NCBI GenBank assembly: GCA_026418195.1
Contig: JAOABU010000063.1
Span: forward strand, 1-64,000
DNA: 64,000 nt
Direction of reading: 5' to 3'
DNA from: Spirochaetota bacterium
GTDB lineage: Bacteria > Spirochaetota > Spirochaetia > DTKZ01
Position 1 is the first letter of the stretch. The number at the start of each line of letters is the position of its first letter. The translations under genes were made by a program, and so were the position numbers. Shown here piece after piece: positions 39,414 to 47,522 of the stretch. The notes under the pieces were generated by a model, which did no database searches, was not told where the DNA came from, and saw nothing but the letters and a program-made list of their open reading frames with translations.

Positions 39414-40541
39414 CTAGGCATGTGAATATTCAATTAATTTAACACATACAGGGGTTGGTATTTCTATGGAACTAGCTTTAATAAGTTTTCCATCTTTTGT
39501 ATCTATTTTAAAGGTGACTATCATATCACTGTCTTGATTTGCTACTACCAGATAATTTCCTGTGGGATCCACCGCAAAATTACGTGGAGTCTTTCCAAAA
39601 GTAGATTGATGGTAATTATACTGTAAACTTCCATTCTCCTCATCCATATTGAACACTACAATACTATCATGACCACGATTTGAACCATATACAAATCTTC
39701 CAGAAGGATGCACGTGTAAATCAGCGCAAGTATTTGGACCTGTATATCCGATTGGTAGGGTAGAGACAGTCTGTTTCAAGATGAGGTTTCCTGTCTCACC
39801 ATCGAATTCGTACAGTTGTAGAGTGGAAGCAAGCTCATTGATCAGAAAGGCAAATCTTCCCGATGGATGGAACTCGAAATGTCGGGGTCCAGCTCCCTTG
39901 GATACTGGACAGGTAGGTATAGGGGCTTTTAGAAGTTTACCCGTTTTTTGATCGAAGGAATAAATCACAATTTGGTCTATTCCTAGATCTGGAACAAAGG
40001 CAAACCTTTCAGCCAAATCCAATGTAAGCGAATGAGCATGGGGGCCTGTTTGACGAACAGGATCGACACTAGAACCTTGGTGCTGGATGAAATCCGTCGG
40101 TTCTCCCAGGGATCCATCGGCATGGATAGGAAATACAACGACACTACCGCTCATGAAGTTGGAAACGAATAGGTGCGTACCCTCAGAATTGATCGTAACA
40201 TGGCATGGATCCGTTCCCAACGAAGGTTGCCGATTTAAAAAGAGGAACCGCTTATGAAGCCAATCGATGCGGTATGCAGTTAAGCTTCCGGATTGTTTAC
40301 CCTCGTACTCTTTTAATTCATTCACCGTATAGAGGAACATTCGGTTAGGACTTACCGTAAGGTAAGACGGATTACGGACCTGCTCAGTGAACCCTTCCCA
40401 TTGTAAGGATCCATCACTCAGATCTAGAGTAAGCCAATAGATTCCCTTTCCTTTTCCCTGTAAAACAACTCCGGTTCCAAAGCGGATCGGTTCCGTGTAA
40501 GTACCTATGAACACGGATAGGTATCCTTCAGTTTCCCTCAT
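39414..40541 (-). CDS. Lactonase family beta-propeller protein (6-phosphogluconolactonase-like)
   Basis: A 375-residue seven-bladed beta-propeller of the YbhE/Pgl lactonase family: repeated motifs such as NPSYLTVSPNRMFLYTVNE, DPCHVTINSEGTHLFVSNF, GPRHFEFHPSGRFAFLINE and TPRNFAVDPTGNYLVVANQD mark successive blades. Family members hydrolyse 6-phosphogluconolactone or related sugar lactones. There is no signal peptide. It is the last gene of the sugar-uptake operon, 6 nt after the dehydrogenase stop, so it likely opens a lactone made by that dehydrogenase (inference). Confidence 0.85.
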   Translation of the reverse strand: MRETEGYLSVFIGTYTEPIRFGTGVVLQGKGKGIYWLTLDLSDGSLQWEGFTEQVRNPSYLTVSPNRMFLYTVNELKEYEGKQSGSLTAYRIDWLHKRFLFLNRQPSLGTDPCHVTINSEGTHLFVSNFMSGSVVVFPIHADGSLGEPTDFIQHQGSSVDPVRQTGPHAHSLTLDLAERFAFVPDLGIDQIVIYSFDQKTGKLLKAPIPTCPVSKGAGPRHFEFHPSGRFAFLINELASTLQLYEFDGETGNLILKQTVSTLPIGYTGPNTCADLHVHPSGRFVYGSNRGHDSIVVFNMDEENGSLQYNYHQSTFGKTPRNFAVDPTGNYLVVANQDSDMIVTFKIDTKDGKLIKASSIEIPTPVCVKLIEYSHA

Positions 40542-40547
40542 GTCGAT

Positions 40548-41636
40548 CTACTCCTTTCCATTCGGTTCCAGTACCACCTTCAATGCACAACCCTTGCGAG
40601 ATACAAAGGTATCCAAGGCCTCGGCAAACTGTTCTAGAGGGAACGTATGGGAAACGAGATCCTTCAATTTCAGATTTCCCGTTGCCACTAGATTCACAAT
40701 TTTGGGGGAGACATTCGGATTGGCCTTGGATCCATAGATGGAAATTTCATTGCTCACTACGTATCGAGTAGGAATAGGATCCGCGACCTTTCCTTCGGGA
40801 ACCCCTAAAAGTCCCACCTTCCCTCCTCTGCGTACCATGTACACAGCTTGGAGCATGGTTCCAGCGGCACCGGAACATTCAAAGACTTCATCCGCTCCTA
40901 ATCCGTTGGTAAGGGCTTTCACGGCCTCGATCGGATTCGTTTTTTCGAAATCCACTGCCTCATCTGCGCATAGTTCCTTGGCAACCTTTAATCGGTCTCT
41001 TCTTCCCACGGCAATCACTTTCGAAGCACCCAAAGCCTTTGCCATCCTCATAGCGATCAACCCTATGGGTCCGGGGCCGATTACCACTACCGTACCTCCC
41101 GCTGTTATTCCGGTGAGTTCCATCCCATGCATGACGACTCCCGATGTATCCACCAACGCACCTTCTTTGAAGGAGATATGAGAAGGCAGCAGTGTCAAAC
41201 TACGGATGGAGTATGCATTGAACTGCGCATATGCTCCGTTATGGGTAAAACCATAATGGCGATGTCCTGTCTCTGGTTTTCCGTAATTTTCGCAAATATT
41301 GTAACTACCTTCCATGCAACGCCGACAGTAACCACATCCCTTGTGTGCTTGCCCAGCTACCCGATCGCCCACTTTGAAGGTGTGCACTCCTTTTCCCAGT
41401 GCCACTACTTCACCTGCCCACTCATGTCCGGGAATGAAGGGATAGAATGGTGGCCAGAACCCAGCTAGATCTCCCCGAATGATCTCGGGATCACTTCCAC
41501 AAATTGCAACAGCCCGTATCCGGCAGAGCACCTCACCATCCGCGGGTTCGGGCACTGCTACCTCTCGCACTTCGAATTTGCCCGGTTCAGGCAATACCAA
41601 CGCCTTCATTGTCTTCGGAATACTGTTATTCCCCAT
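40548..41636 (-). CDS. Zinc-dependent medium-chain alcohol/polyol dehydrogenase
   Basis: A 362-residue MDR enzyme. The catalytic-zinc region CGSDPEII and GHEWAGEVVALG, the structural zinc loop GCGYCRRCMEGSYNIC, and the NAD-binding VVIGPGPIGLIAMRMAKALGAS are clear. Relatives oxidise L-iditol/sorbitol, threonine, or sugars at C1. Position between ABC permease genes and a lactonase suggests sugar oxidation to a lactone or ketose (inference). It starts 25 nt after the inner-membrane permease gene. Confidence 0.9.
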   Translation of the reverse strand: MGNNSIPKTMKALVLPEPGKFEVREVAVPEPADGEVLCRIRAVAICGSDPEIIRGDLAGFWPPFYPFIPGHEWAGEVVALGKGVHTFKVGDRVAGQAHKGCGYCRRCMEGSYNICENYGKPETGHRHYGFTHNGAYAQFNAYSIRSLTLLPSHISFKEGALVDTSGVVMHGMELTGITAGGTVVVIGPGPIGLIAMRMAKALGASKVIAVGRRDRLKVAKELCADEAVDFEKTNPIEAVKALTNGLGADEVFECSGAAGTMLQAVYMVRRGGKVGLLGVPEGKVADPIPTRYVVSNEISIYGSKANPNVSPKIVNLVATGNLKLKDLVSHTFPLEQFAEALDTFVSRKGCALKVVLEPNGKE

Positions 41637-41661
41637 GATGGTACCCCTTGATTGAATGTTT

Positions 41662-42489
41662 TTATCCTTTGATTCCGCTCAGCACGATTCCCTGAACGAA
41701 ATACCGTTGTAGCGAAAGGAACAGAACCACCATCGGAACCATTGCAATGGTTGCAATGGCCAGTAGCTGGTTCCAATCAGTTCCATAGTTGCTCATGAAT
41801 AAGGCAATTCCTAACGTAACAGGGCGGAGATTCTCTGTAGTGATAATGATCAAAGGCCAGATATACATGTTCCAGGATTCTCGAAAAATAAAGATTGCCA
41901 AAGCCGTCAATGCCGGTTGCACAAGGGGAAGAACGATCTTGAAAAAGATTCCAATTTCATCCATCCCATCGATCCGCGCAGCTTCGATCAATTCGTTTGG
42001 CAGATCCAACATATACTGACGCATGAGAAAGACTCCAAAAGGATCTGCCAAGAATGGTGCGATAACCCCAAGGAAGGTATTCTGCCATCTCAAGGTTTTC
42101 ACTACCAGGAATAGAGGAACCATCGTAACTTCCAACGGCAGCATCAGCGTGCTTAAAATCAACAGGAAAAGGAGATTACGGCCTAAAAACTTATACTTAG
42201 CCAGAGAGAAAGCGGCTAAGGAACAGATTAAAAGGTTGCCAATCGTAATAGAAAGGGCAATGATGCAACTGTTGAGAAAGTATAAACCAAAGTTTCGTTG
42301 TCCCCAAGCTTCGGGATACGCTTTCCAATAGAAAGGATCGGGAAGAAGCCGTACAGGAACCCGAAAAATATCTTCCATAGTCTTGAAGGAGGAAAGAACC
42401 ATCCAAAGAATAGGTACCGTAGCCCATAAGGCTGGAATGAAAAGGAATAGGAAGAGCAGGATTCGAACCCTTTGTTTCTTGCTTACCAT
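41662..42489 (-). CDS. ABC carbohydrate transporter permease (MalG type)
   Basis: A 275-residue inner-membrane permease with six predicted helices. The EAA loop (ELIEAARIDGMDEIGIFFKIVLPLVQPALTALAI, about residues 175-208) is the ATPase docking site typical of CUT1 importers. Its ATG shares one base with the TAA of the preceding permease gene (TAATG), so translation is coupled. No ATPase gene lies in the operon. Confidence 0.93.
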   Translation of the reverse strand: MVSKKQRVRILLFLFLFIPALWATVPILWMVLSSFKTMEDIFRVPVRLLPDPFYWKAYPEAWGQRNFGLYFLNSCIIALSITIGNLLICSLAAFSLAKYKFLGRNLLFLLILSTLMLPLEVTMVPLFLVVKTLRWQNTFLGVIAPFLADPFGVFLMRQYMLDLPNELIEAARIDGMDEIGIFFKIVLPLVQPALTALAIFIFRESWNMYIWPLIIITTENLRPVTLGIALFMSNYGTDWNQLLAIATIAMVPMVVLFLSLQRYFVQGIVLSGIKG

Positions 42490-43361
42490 TACCGATTCTC
42501 CGAAAAGAGTCTCACTTGGATCCAGGAAAATACCATCATGATCAAGAACAAAAGGATAGACATGGCAGCAGCTCTACCCATCTTGAAATAGACAAAGCCT
42601 GTTTTATAGATATGCAATGGAATCACCTCGGTTGCTCCCGCCGGTCCCCCATCGGTCATTAATTGAGGGATCTCGAATACTTTCAGAGCCGTAATGACTG
42701 AAATGACGATCACTAAGAGAAAGATGGGTTTTAGTATGGGTAATGTAATATAGAAGAACTCGGTGACAGCATTCGTTCCATCCATTCGACCTGCTTCATA
42801 GAACTCTTCTGGAATCGCTTGTAATCCAGCGGTAAAAATCACCATAAAGTATGGAGAAGCCCGCCAAATTCCGATTTGAATCAGGGCAAGGATCGCTGTG
42901 GATGGATGGGTCAACCAAGGTACAGGAGAAAAACCTAAAAATCGTAAGATCTCGTTTACCAATCCATATTCAAAATACAGGAATCTCCAGAGTACTGCCA
43001 CGACTACAGGAGCTAACACAACAGGGATGAAGATCAAGGTTCGAAAGACTCCTCCTCCCCTTCGTAGCTTGACTGTCATCAAGGCTAGCAAAAGGGAAAG
43101 GATCCAGACAGGGATCACTGATCCGATCACGTACGTGAAGGACACTCGGACAGCTTGTAAAAAGGAAGCATCATGGAAGAGATCAATGAAGTTCCTTATT
43201 CCAATTAGCTTAGGTCTGGAGAATAGATCGTAATTCGTTAAACTTAAGTATCCAGCGGCTGTCATAGGAATGAAACGGAACACAAGAAGGATCAGTACGG
43301 TAGGAAGAATGAACAGGTACGCCCATCGGTTTATTCGACTGGATACATGAAGTTTTCGCAT
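42489..43361 (-). CDS. ABC carbohydrate transporter permease (MalF type)
   Basis: A 290-residue inner-membrane permease of the CUT1 family with about six helices and the EAA loop (EEFYEAGRMDGTNAVTEFFYITLPILKPIFLL, about residues 188-219). The ATG at 43361 follows GGTGG with seven bases of spacing; a start at 43397 runs into the upstream hairpin. It is coupled to the next permease gene by a one-base overlap. Confidence 0.92.
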   Translation of the reverse strand: MRKLHVSSRINRWAYLFILPTVLILLVFRFIPMTAAGYLSLTNYDLFSRPKLIGIRNFIDLFHDASFLQAVRVSFTYVIGSVIPVWILSLLLALMTVKLRRGGGVFRTLIFIPVVLAPVVVAVLWRFLYFEYGLVNEILRFLGFSPVPWLTHPSTAILALIQIGIWRASPYFMVIFTAGLQAIPEEFYEAGRMDGTNAVTEFFYITLPILKPIFLLVIVISVITALKVFEIPQLMTDGGPAGATEVIPLHIYKTGFVYFKMGRAAAMSILLFLIMMVFSWIQVRLFSENR

Positions 43362-43382
43362 ATATGCCACCAGGATCGTACA

Positions 43383-43412
43383 TAGGTTCTTCCCCAAAGG
43401 GGGGGAAGAACC
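43383..43412 (-). terminator. Intra-operon hairpin between binding protein and permease genes
   Basis: AGGTTCTTCCCC and GGGGAAGAACCT form a 12-bp stem around a 5-nt loop between the solute-binding protein gene and the permeases. Such hairpins commonly protect or partly end the message so that binding protein is made in excess over the permeases. Confidence 0.65.
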
Positions 43413-43422
43413 TAGATTTAAA

Positions 43423-44817
43423 TCATTTTCCGTCTAGTATTTTCGAAAGTTCTGCATCAGCAGCTTTCAATGCTTCTCGTGGTTCAATCCCCTGGAAGAT
43501 TACCATCTCGATGGCTCGTCCTACATTTTCTACGATTTCGTTTGTATGGACCGAGCGTACATACCAAGAGGCAGTCTCGATATCCTTCAGGTGTACATCA
43601 ATGTACGGAAACTCTTTTGCTGCCTTCGTCTCCATCAAGCCTTTTCGGGGTTGGATGAAGGATGCTTTTATGATCCACTCTTCGGGATTCGCTAGCATGA
43701 ATCGAACGAAATCCCATGCAATTCTCTTTTCTATCGCTGGTTTGTCTTTATTCACACCCCAGGTGAACCCGTACATCATAGTTTTTGGGCGAGATGGATC
43801 CAATTGAGCGATGCTGGTGAATGCCCAGTCTGTATAGGGTTGACCAAACCGTTCCTTCAACTGATTCGTTGCCCAGGGTCCTGTGTACCAGATAGCCGTT
43901 CGACCATCTATAAAATCTACGTTCGGATCGCTAGGAGTGGCCAGAGAGTATTTAGGATCTCCCGTGACTTTGGTTACATCCCGCCAGAGCTCTAACGCTT
44001 TTATGGCTGGTTCCTTTGCCAGATTGGACTTCTTGTTCTCATCGAGAACGGTTCCCCCAAACTGTTCGATGATCGGTTGTAATGCTTGAAGCTGCCACCG
44101 TTTAGATTGATAGGGGAAATCAAAACCTTTTCGAACGGTCCTACCCCCTTCAACTTTCTTAAGCTTGGCCCCCACTTTTTTCAAATCTTCCCAGGTTTTC
44201 GGAGCATCTTTTGCAAAATCCAACCCGGCTTCCCGGTACGCCTTCAGGTTGTGAACAAAGCTCATGGAATTGGCTTGATAGGGAAGCCCGTAAATATTTC
44301 CTCCAAAGGTTACTCCCTCCAGAGCTTTCCCTATATACTCGTTCTGGATATCCGAAAGTTTTGCTCCTCCAAAAACTTGAAGATCGATGGGTTCTAATAC
44401 ACCTTTATCATAGTATGCAGCAAAGAAAGAAATGTCCTGATCCAAAATATTGGGGCCAGTTCCAGAAGCTAGAGCAACCGTGAGCTTTTGGTTCAGATCT
44501 GCCTGGCTAGCTACTACCTGTTCGATCGTAACATTGGGATGCAATTTTTGATATCGGTCTGCGAGTTCCTTCACATACTTGGTAAAGGGAGCGTACTCAT
44601 GCCACCAAATGGAGATTTTGATCGGTCTCGAAGGGAATGTCCATCCTCCTCCTGCAAAGGGCCCTTTTACCCCTTCCATAGGTTTCAACATCACCCCGGG
44701 TTCTTCCTTACTTCCCTCTTTCTGTCCACCCGCCATGGCACCTGGTAGCAAGACCAAGGCTAACAAAAGGAACAGAATGCCGTTTAAGAAAACGGAACTA
44801 GATCTTTTCTGCATCAT
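43423..44817 (-). CDS. Sugar ABC transporter extracellular solute-binding protein
   Basis: A 464-residue family 1 binding protein. A signal peptide (SSVFLNGILFLLLALVLLPGAMA) is followed by GGQKEG, a leader pattern frequent in Treponema sugar-binding proteins and lacking a lipobox Cys. The mature part has the family pattern ISIWWHEYAPFTKYVKELADRYQKLHPNV and TGPNILDQDISFFAAYYDKG. The substrate is unknown; genes alongside suggest a sugar or sugar acid. AAGGAGAAAGAGT precedes the ATG at 44817. It is 32 nt after the cupin gene. Confidence 0.93.
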   Translation of the reverse strand: MMQKRSSSVFLNGILFLLLALVLLPGAMAGGQKEGSKEEPGVMLKPMEGVKGPFAGGGWTFPSRPIKISIWWHEYAPFTKYVKELADRYQKLHPNVTIEQVVASQADLNQKLTVALASGTGPNILDQDISFFAAYYDKGVLEPIDLQVFGGAKLSDIQNEYIGKALEGVTFGGNIYGLPYQANSMSFVHNLKAYREAGLDFAKDAPKTWEDLKKVGAKLKKVEGGRTVRKGFDFPYQSKRWQLQALQPIIEQFGGTVLDENKKSNLAKEPAIKALELWRDVTKVTGDPKYSLATPSDPNVDFIDGRTAIWYTGPWATNQLKERFGQPYTDWAFTSIAQLDPSRPKTMMYGFTWGVNKDKPAIEKRIAWDFVRFMLANPEEWIIKASFIQPRKGLMETKAAKEFPYIDVHLKDIETASWYVRSVHTNEIVENVGRAIEMVIFQGIEPREALKAADAELSKILDGK

Positions 44818-44849
44818 ACTCTTTCTCCTTTTCTTATGAATGTATCCAC

Positions 44850-45227
44850 CTAACACATAGGTGTTTGCGTTTCGATTTCTTTCAAACGACTTTCAATATC
44901 TGTACGGGGTGGAGAAAAAATATCCAACGCTAGCACATACTCGTCCAATGATTCGATAGAATGTTCCATATTGGGAGGGACATATGCGAACTCACCCGGA
45001 CCAATTACCTGTTCTTCCGTTCCAATGCGCATTCGAAGTTTTCCCTTCAACATATAGGTGATCTGAGCACTCGAGTGGCGGTGAGCGTTGCATTTCAATT
45101 TTGGGAAAGCTTCATGGAGCGCTAGCATCACATCCCCTAGCGTGATGGCCTGACGACTCATTCCTGCGGGTAGCGTATTTCCCTCTTTCACATCTTTCGG
45201 AATTCTGTTCCAGGAAAAGAATGGCAT
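44850..45227 (-). CDS. Cupin-domain protein
   Basis: A 125-residue single-cupin protein with HRHSSAQITYMLKGKLRMRIG (metal-binding His-x-His and a Gln/Glu position) and GEFAYVPPNMEHSIES. Cupins of this size occur in uronate and sugar-acid clusters, some as pectin/ketouronate isomerases such as KdgF, so a role in ring opening of a sugar acid is possible but unproved. It is the first gene of the importer operon, with GGGAGGG upstream. Confidence 0.85.
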   Translation of the reverse strand: MPFFSWNRIPKDVKEGNTLPAGMSRQAITLGDVMLALHEAFPKLKCNAHRHSSAQITYMLKGKLRMRIGTEEQVIGPGEFAYVPPNMEHSIESLDEYVLALDIFSPPRTDIESRLKEIETQTPMC

Positions 45228-45248
45228 ATACCCTCCCGCAATTTACAT

Positions 45249-45293
45249 ATTGGATACAGTGTTCAGTATACACCATTATTCCAACCTGTCAAG
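45249..45293 (-). promoter_or_regulatory. Promoter and GntR-type operator of the cupin/importer operon
   Basis: On the minus strand TTGACA (45288-45293) and TATACT (45265-45270) are 17 nt apart. The -10 lies inside GTGTATACT, followed 8 nt later by TATCCAAT (45249-45256). The same two blocks surround the -10 of the gntR gene, which suggests that GntR binds here and represses both. Confidence 0.75.
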
Positions 45294-45373
45294 GTCAATT
45301 GAGAAAACAACCAAGTAAAACCGTTAACGAAATAGCAGAGGTAGTTGGAGGTTTATCTAAAAAGGTAGGGGCC

Positions 45374-46057
45374 TTATAATTCTATATCTACCCCTAAGGA
45401 CTTTGCTATGATCCTTGCAGTATTCAATTGATGTTCTCGGGATGTTCGCTCCGCGTTCTCGCGGTCACCTTTAAGCAAAGAGGCGAGAATATCCCTATGT
45501 TCTTTACATACTTGAGCATACCTGCCGGGCAATTCCAATGCTAATGCCCGGTATGCTTCACTCTGATGGTAGTATTGCAGAGCGAGTTCCTCGATCCTCG
45601 GTGAATTAGCTGCTTTGATAATGATCTGATGGAACTCGAAATTCTTTTCAAGCATGAGGTTATGATTCATCGATGCCTGTAGACTTTCCATTTCATCGCA
45701 TAGGGTTGAAAGCCTCTCTTTCTGAACCTCCGTCAATTTGGACGTAGCTAAGCGAGCACAGATACCTGCTAACGCAGCACGGATGTAATAGATTTCGATG
45801 ATTTCATCCACCGACAACTTCCTTACGATGGATCCTTTGTACGGTATATTTTCTACCAGTCCGATTGAAACTAGCCGATTCAATGCTTCCCGTATAGGGG
45901 TTCTGCTTACATCAAGTCTCTTGGAAAGGGCTAGGGTGTTCAAAGAATCGCCCGGCTTCAGTTTTCCCGTAAGAATTTCATCCCTTAAAGTCTCGAACAC
46001 CAGATCTTGCATGCTTTTATAAGCTTTCCGGATCGTCCTATATTCTGTCCCATCCAC
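45374..46057 (-). CDS. GntR/FadR-family transcriptional regulator
   Basis: A 227-residue regulator. The N-terminal winged helix (VFETLRDEILTGKLKPGDSLNTLALSKRLDVSRTPIREALNRL) precedes the all-helical FCD sensing domain, with EIYYIRAALAGICARLA and FHQIIIKAANS carrying the metal/ligand-binding positions of the FadR subgroup. Such proteins sense small acids, including uronates and gluconate. GTG start. It is transcribed toward the importer operon and shares its operator motif, so it likely represses both the operon and itself. Confidence 0.92.
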   Translation of the reverse strand: MDGTEYRTIRKAYKSMQDLVFETLRDEILTGKLKPGDSLNTLALSKRLDVSRTPIREALNRLVSIGLVENIPYKGSIVRKLSVDEIIEIYYIRAALAGICARLATSKLTEVQKERLSTLCDEMESLQASMNHNLMLEKNFEFHQIIIKAANSPRIEELALQYYHQSEAYRALALELPGRYAQVCKEHRDILASLLKGDRENAERTSREHQLNTARIIAKSLGVDIEL

Positions 46058-46096
46058 TATGGCCCCCTTCCCCTATCCCCTGTTCTGCAATTGTAC

Positions 46097-46134
46097 ATTG
46101 GATATAGTATACACATAGATTCAAGGGGATACAA
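46097..46134 (-). promoter_or_regulatory. Promoter and operator of gntR
   Basis: On the minus strand TTGTAT (46129-46134) and TATACT (46106-46111) are 17 nt apart. GTGTATACT and, one base later, TATCCAAT (46097-46104) repeat the blocks found at the importer promoter, with 1 nt between them here rather than 8. Confidence 0.7.
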
Positions 46135-46173
46135 TAGAAAGGTAAAAGAATACTAGGACTGTAAGTGTGCCTC

Positions 46174-46848
46174 TCACACCCGTAATGTAAAGGGGGTAAA
46201 ATCCGTTTCGGTATCTAACGCATCCACACCTTCTCTTTGCTTGAGGAATCGAACAATCTTGTAGGTCAAAGGGGTAATCAATATCTCATAGGCAACTTTC
46301 AGGAACCATTGAGCAAGGATTGCTTCTTGGATTCCTTTGAGGGGGATGATTCCATAAAAAGCCACTGTAATGAATACGATGGAGTCAACCCCACCTCCCA
46401 CAAAAGTTGAACCGATGGTTCTTAACCATAGGAACCTTCCTTTCGTGCGCACTTTCAACTTCGCTAACACGAAAGAGTTGAGGAACTCCCCACACAGGTA
46501 AGCAATAAATGATGCTACCAATAACCGAGGAGAAAAACCCAGAATCGCTTCCCATGCTTTCTGGTTTTCCGCTGGCCAGAAAGGAGCAGCAGGTAACATC
46601 CCGCTGATAAAGATGGTGAGTACTGCCAGCAGGTTACAGAGAAATCCTAACCAAATAACCTGTCGAGCCCTGGCAAATCCATATACTTCCGTAAGGATGT
46701 CCCCAAAGATGTACGCGAGGGGAAATAGAACCATAGCTGCGGGTACATAGAATCCCCAAAAATTCACCATTTTTACTGCCACAATGTTCGAGACGATTAA
46801 GGTAGTGACAAATAGAGAAGAAATCAGGGGAAAATACCGTAATGTCAC
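46174..46848 (-). CDS. yhhQ: Queuosine precursor transporter (YhhQ/COG1738)
   Basis: A 224-residue integral membrane protein with about six helices and family motifs [36 protein letters not shown] and [19 protein letters not shown]. YhhQ takes up preQ0/preQ1 or queuosine precursors for tRNA modification. GTG start with AAAGGAGG seven bases upstream; the GTGA overlaps the queF stop by four bases. It shares the preQ1 riboswitch-controlled transcript. Confidence 0.93.
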   Translation of the reverse strand: MTLRYFPLISSLFVTTLIVSNIVAVKMVNFWGFYVPAAMVLFPLAYIFGDILTEVYGFARARQVIWLGFLCNLLAVLTIFISGMLPAAPFWPAENQKAWEAILGFSPRLLVASFIAYLCGEFLNSFVLAKLKVRTKGRFLWLRTIGSTFVGGGVDSIVFITVAFYGIIPLKGIQEAILAQWFLKVAYEILITPLTYKIVRFLKQREGVDALDTETDFTPFTLRV

Positions 46849-47270
46849 CGCACCGCCTCCTTTGCAGCTTTCGTTCGCACGTGCTCGCATTCTACGCTAA
46901 TTCCAATACCCCCTCGAAGGTTGAACACACCAGTAACCTTTATATAGTGTGGGTCCAGAAGCGTCACTAGATCATCTAGAATCGAATTCACCACATGCTC
47001 ATGGAAAGCCCCTTCGTTCCGGTATGACCATAGGTACAATTTCAGGGATTTAGATTCCACGATCTTAGTGTCTGGAACGTACTCGATCCGTATTTTGGCA
47101 AAATCTGGTTGCCCTGTAATGGGGCAAAGGCAGGTGAACTCCTCCGTCTCAAGGGTTACCTTATAGTACCGTCCTGGGTTTTTATTAGGAAACGCCTCTA
47201 GTTTTTTACTAGGTTGTGCTTTCTTCCCAAGGATGGTTAGATCCGGAGGAACTGAATTGGAACTTTGCAT
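46845..47270 (-). CDS. queF: NADPH-dependent 7-cyano-7-deazaguanine reductase
   Basis: A 141-residue type I QueF, which reduces preQ0 to preQ1 in queuosine biosynthesis. The active-site Cys lies in [12 protein letters not shown], followed by the QueF motif [21 protein letters not shown] and the closing [12 protein letters not shown]. Its ribosome site is inside the 3' end of the upstream preQ1 aptamer. queC, queD and queE are not seen, so the cell may depend on imported preQ0 through YhhQ. Confidence 0.96.
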   Translation of the reverse strand: MQSSNSVPPDLTILGKKAQPSKKLEAFPNKNPGRYYKVTLETEEFTCLCPITGQPDFAKIRIEYVPDTKIVESKSLKLYLWSYRNEGAFHEHVVNSILDDLVTLLDPHYIKVTGVFNLRGGIGISVECEHVRTKAAKEAVR

Positions 47271-47275
47271 GGGAT

Positions 47276-47314
47276 TCTCCTATGTTTTTTTAAGGTGGGA
47301 ACTGCGACCACCCG
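47276..47314 (-). ncRNA. PreQ1-I riboswitch
   Basis: On the minus strand, in the queF leader, GGTGG and CCACC form the P1 stem. The loop is TCGCAGTTC, and the A-rich tail TTAAAAAAACATAGGAG follows. This closely matches the class I, type II aptamer of Thermoanaerobacter tengcongensis (loop UCGCAGU, tail UUAACAAAACAAGG). The tail ends in AGGAG, the queF ribosome site, so ligand binding should block translation. A promoter lies about 20 nt upstream. Confidence 0.93.
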
Positions 47315-47333
47315 GAGTGTTAAGATTGGTTCT

Positions 47334-47362
47334 ATCTTATTCGTCCAGATAGTAAGGGTCAA
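47334..47362 (-). promoter_or_regulatory. queF-yhhQ promoter
   Basis: On the minus strand TTGACC (47357-47362) and TAAGAT (47334-47339) are 17 nt apart. Transcription would start just before the preQ1 aptamer. Confidence 0.6.
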
Positions 47363-47389
47363 TAGGGCATGGGGTAAAAACCGAACCTG

Positions 47390-47417
47390 TTGACAAACCC
47401 TAGGGCCCTTTTATAGA
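47390..47417 (+). promoter_or_regulatory. tRNA-Leu promoter
   Basis: TTGACA (47390-47395) and TATAGA (47412-47417) are 16 nt apart and lie 21 nt before tRNA-Leu. Confidence 0.65.
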
Positions 47418-47438
47418 ATGAGGCAAACGAAGAAACTT

Positions 47439-47522
47439 GCGGCGATGGTGAAATTGGTAGACACACCAGCTTGAGGGGCTGGCGAGCGTTCGCTCATGGA
47501 GGTTCAAGTCCTCTTCGCCGCA
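47439..47522 (+). tRNA. tRNA-Leu (GAG)
   Basis: An 84-nt class II tRNA. Acceptor GCGGCGA/TCGCCGC, D arm TGGTGAAATTGGTAGACACA, anticodon stem-loop CCAGC-TTGAGGG-GCTGG with anticodon GAG, a long variable arm (CGAGCGTTCGCTCATG), and T arm GGTTCAAGTCC. CCA is not encoded. Its last base abuts the stop codon of the convergent cyclase gene. Confidence 0.96.
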
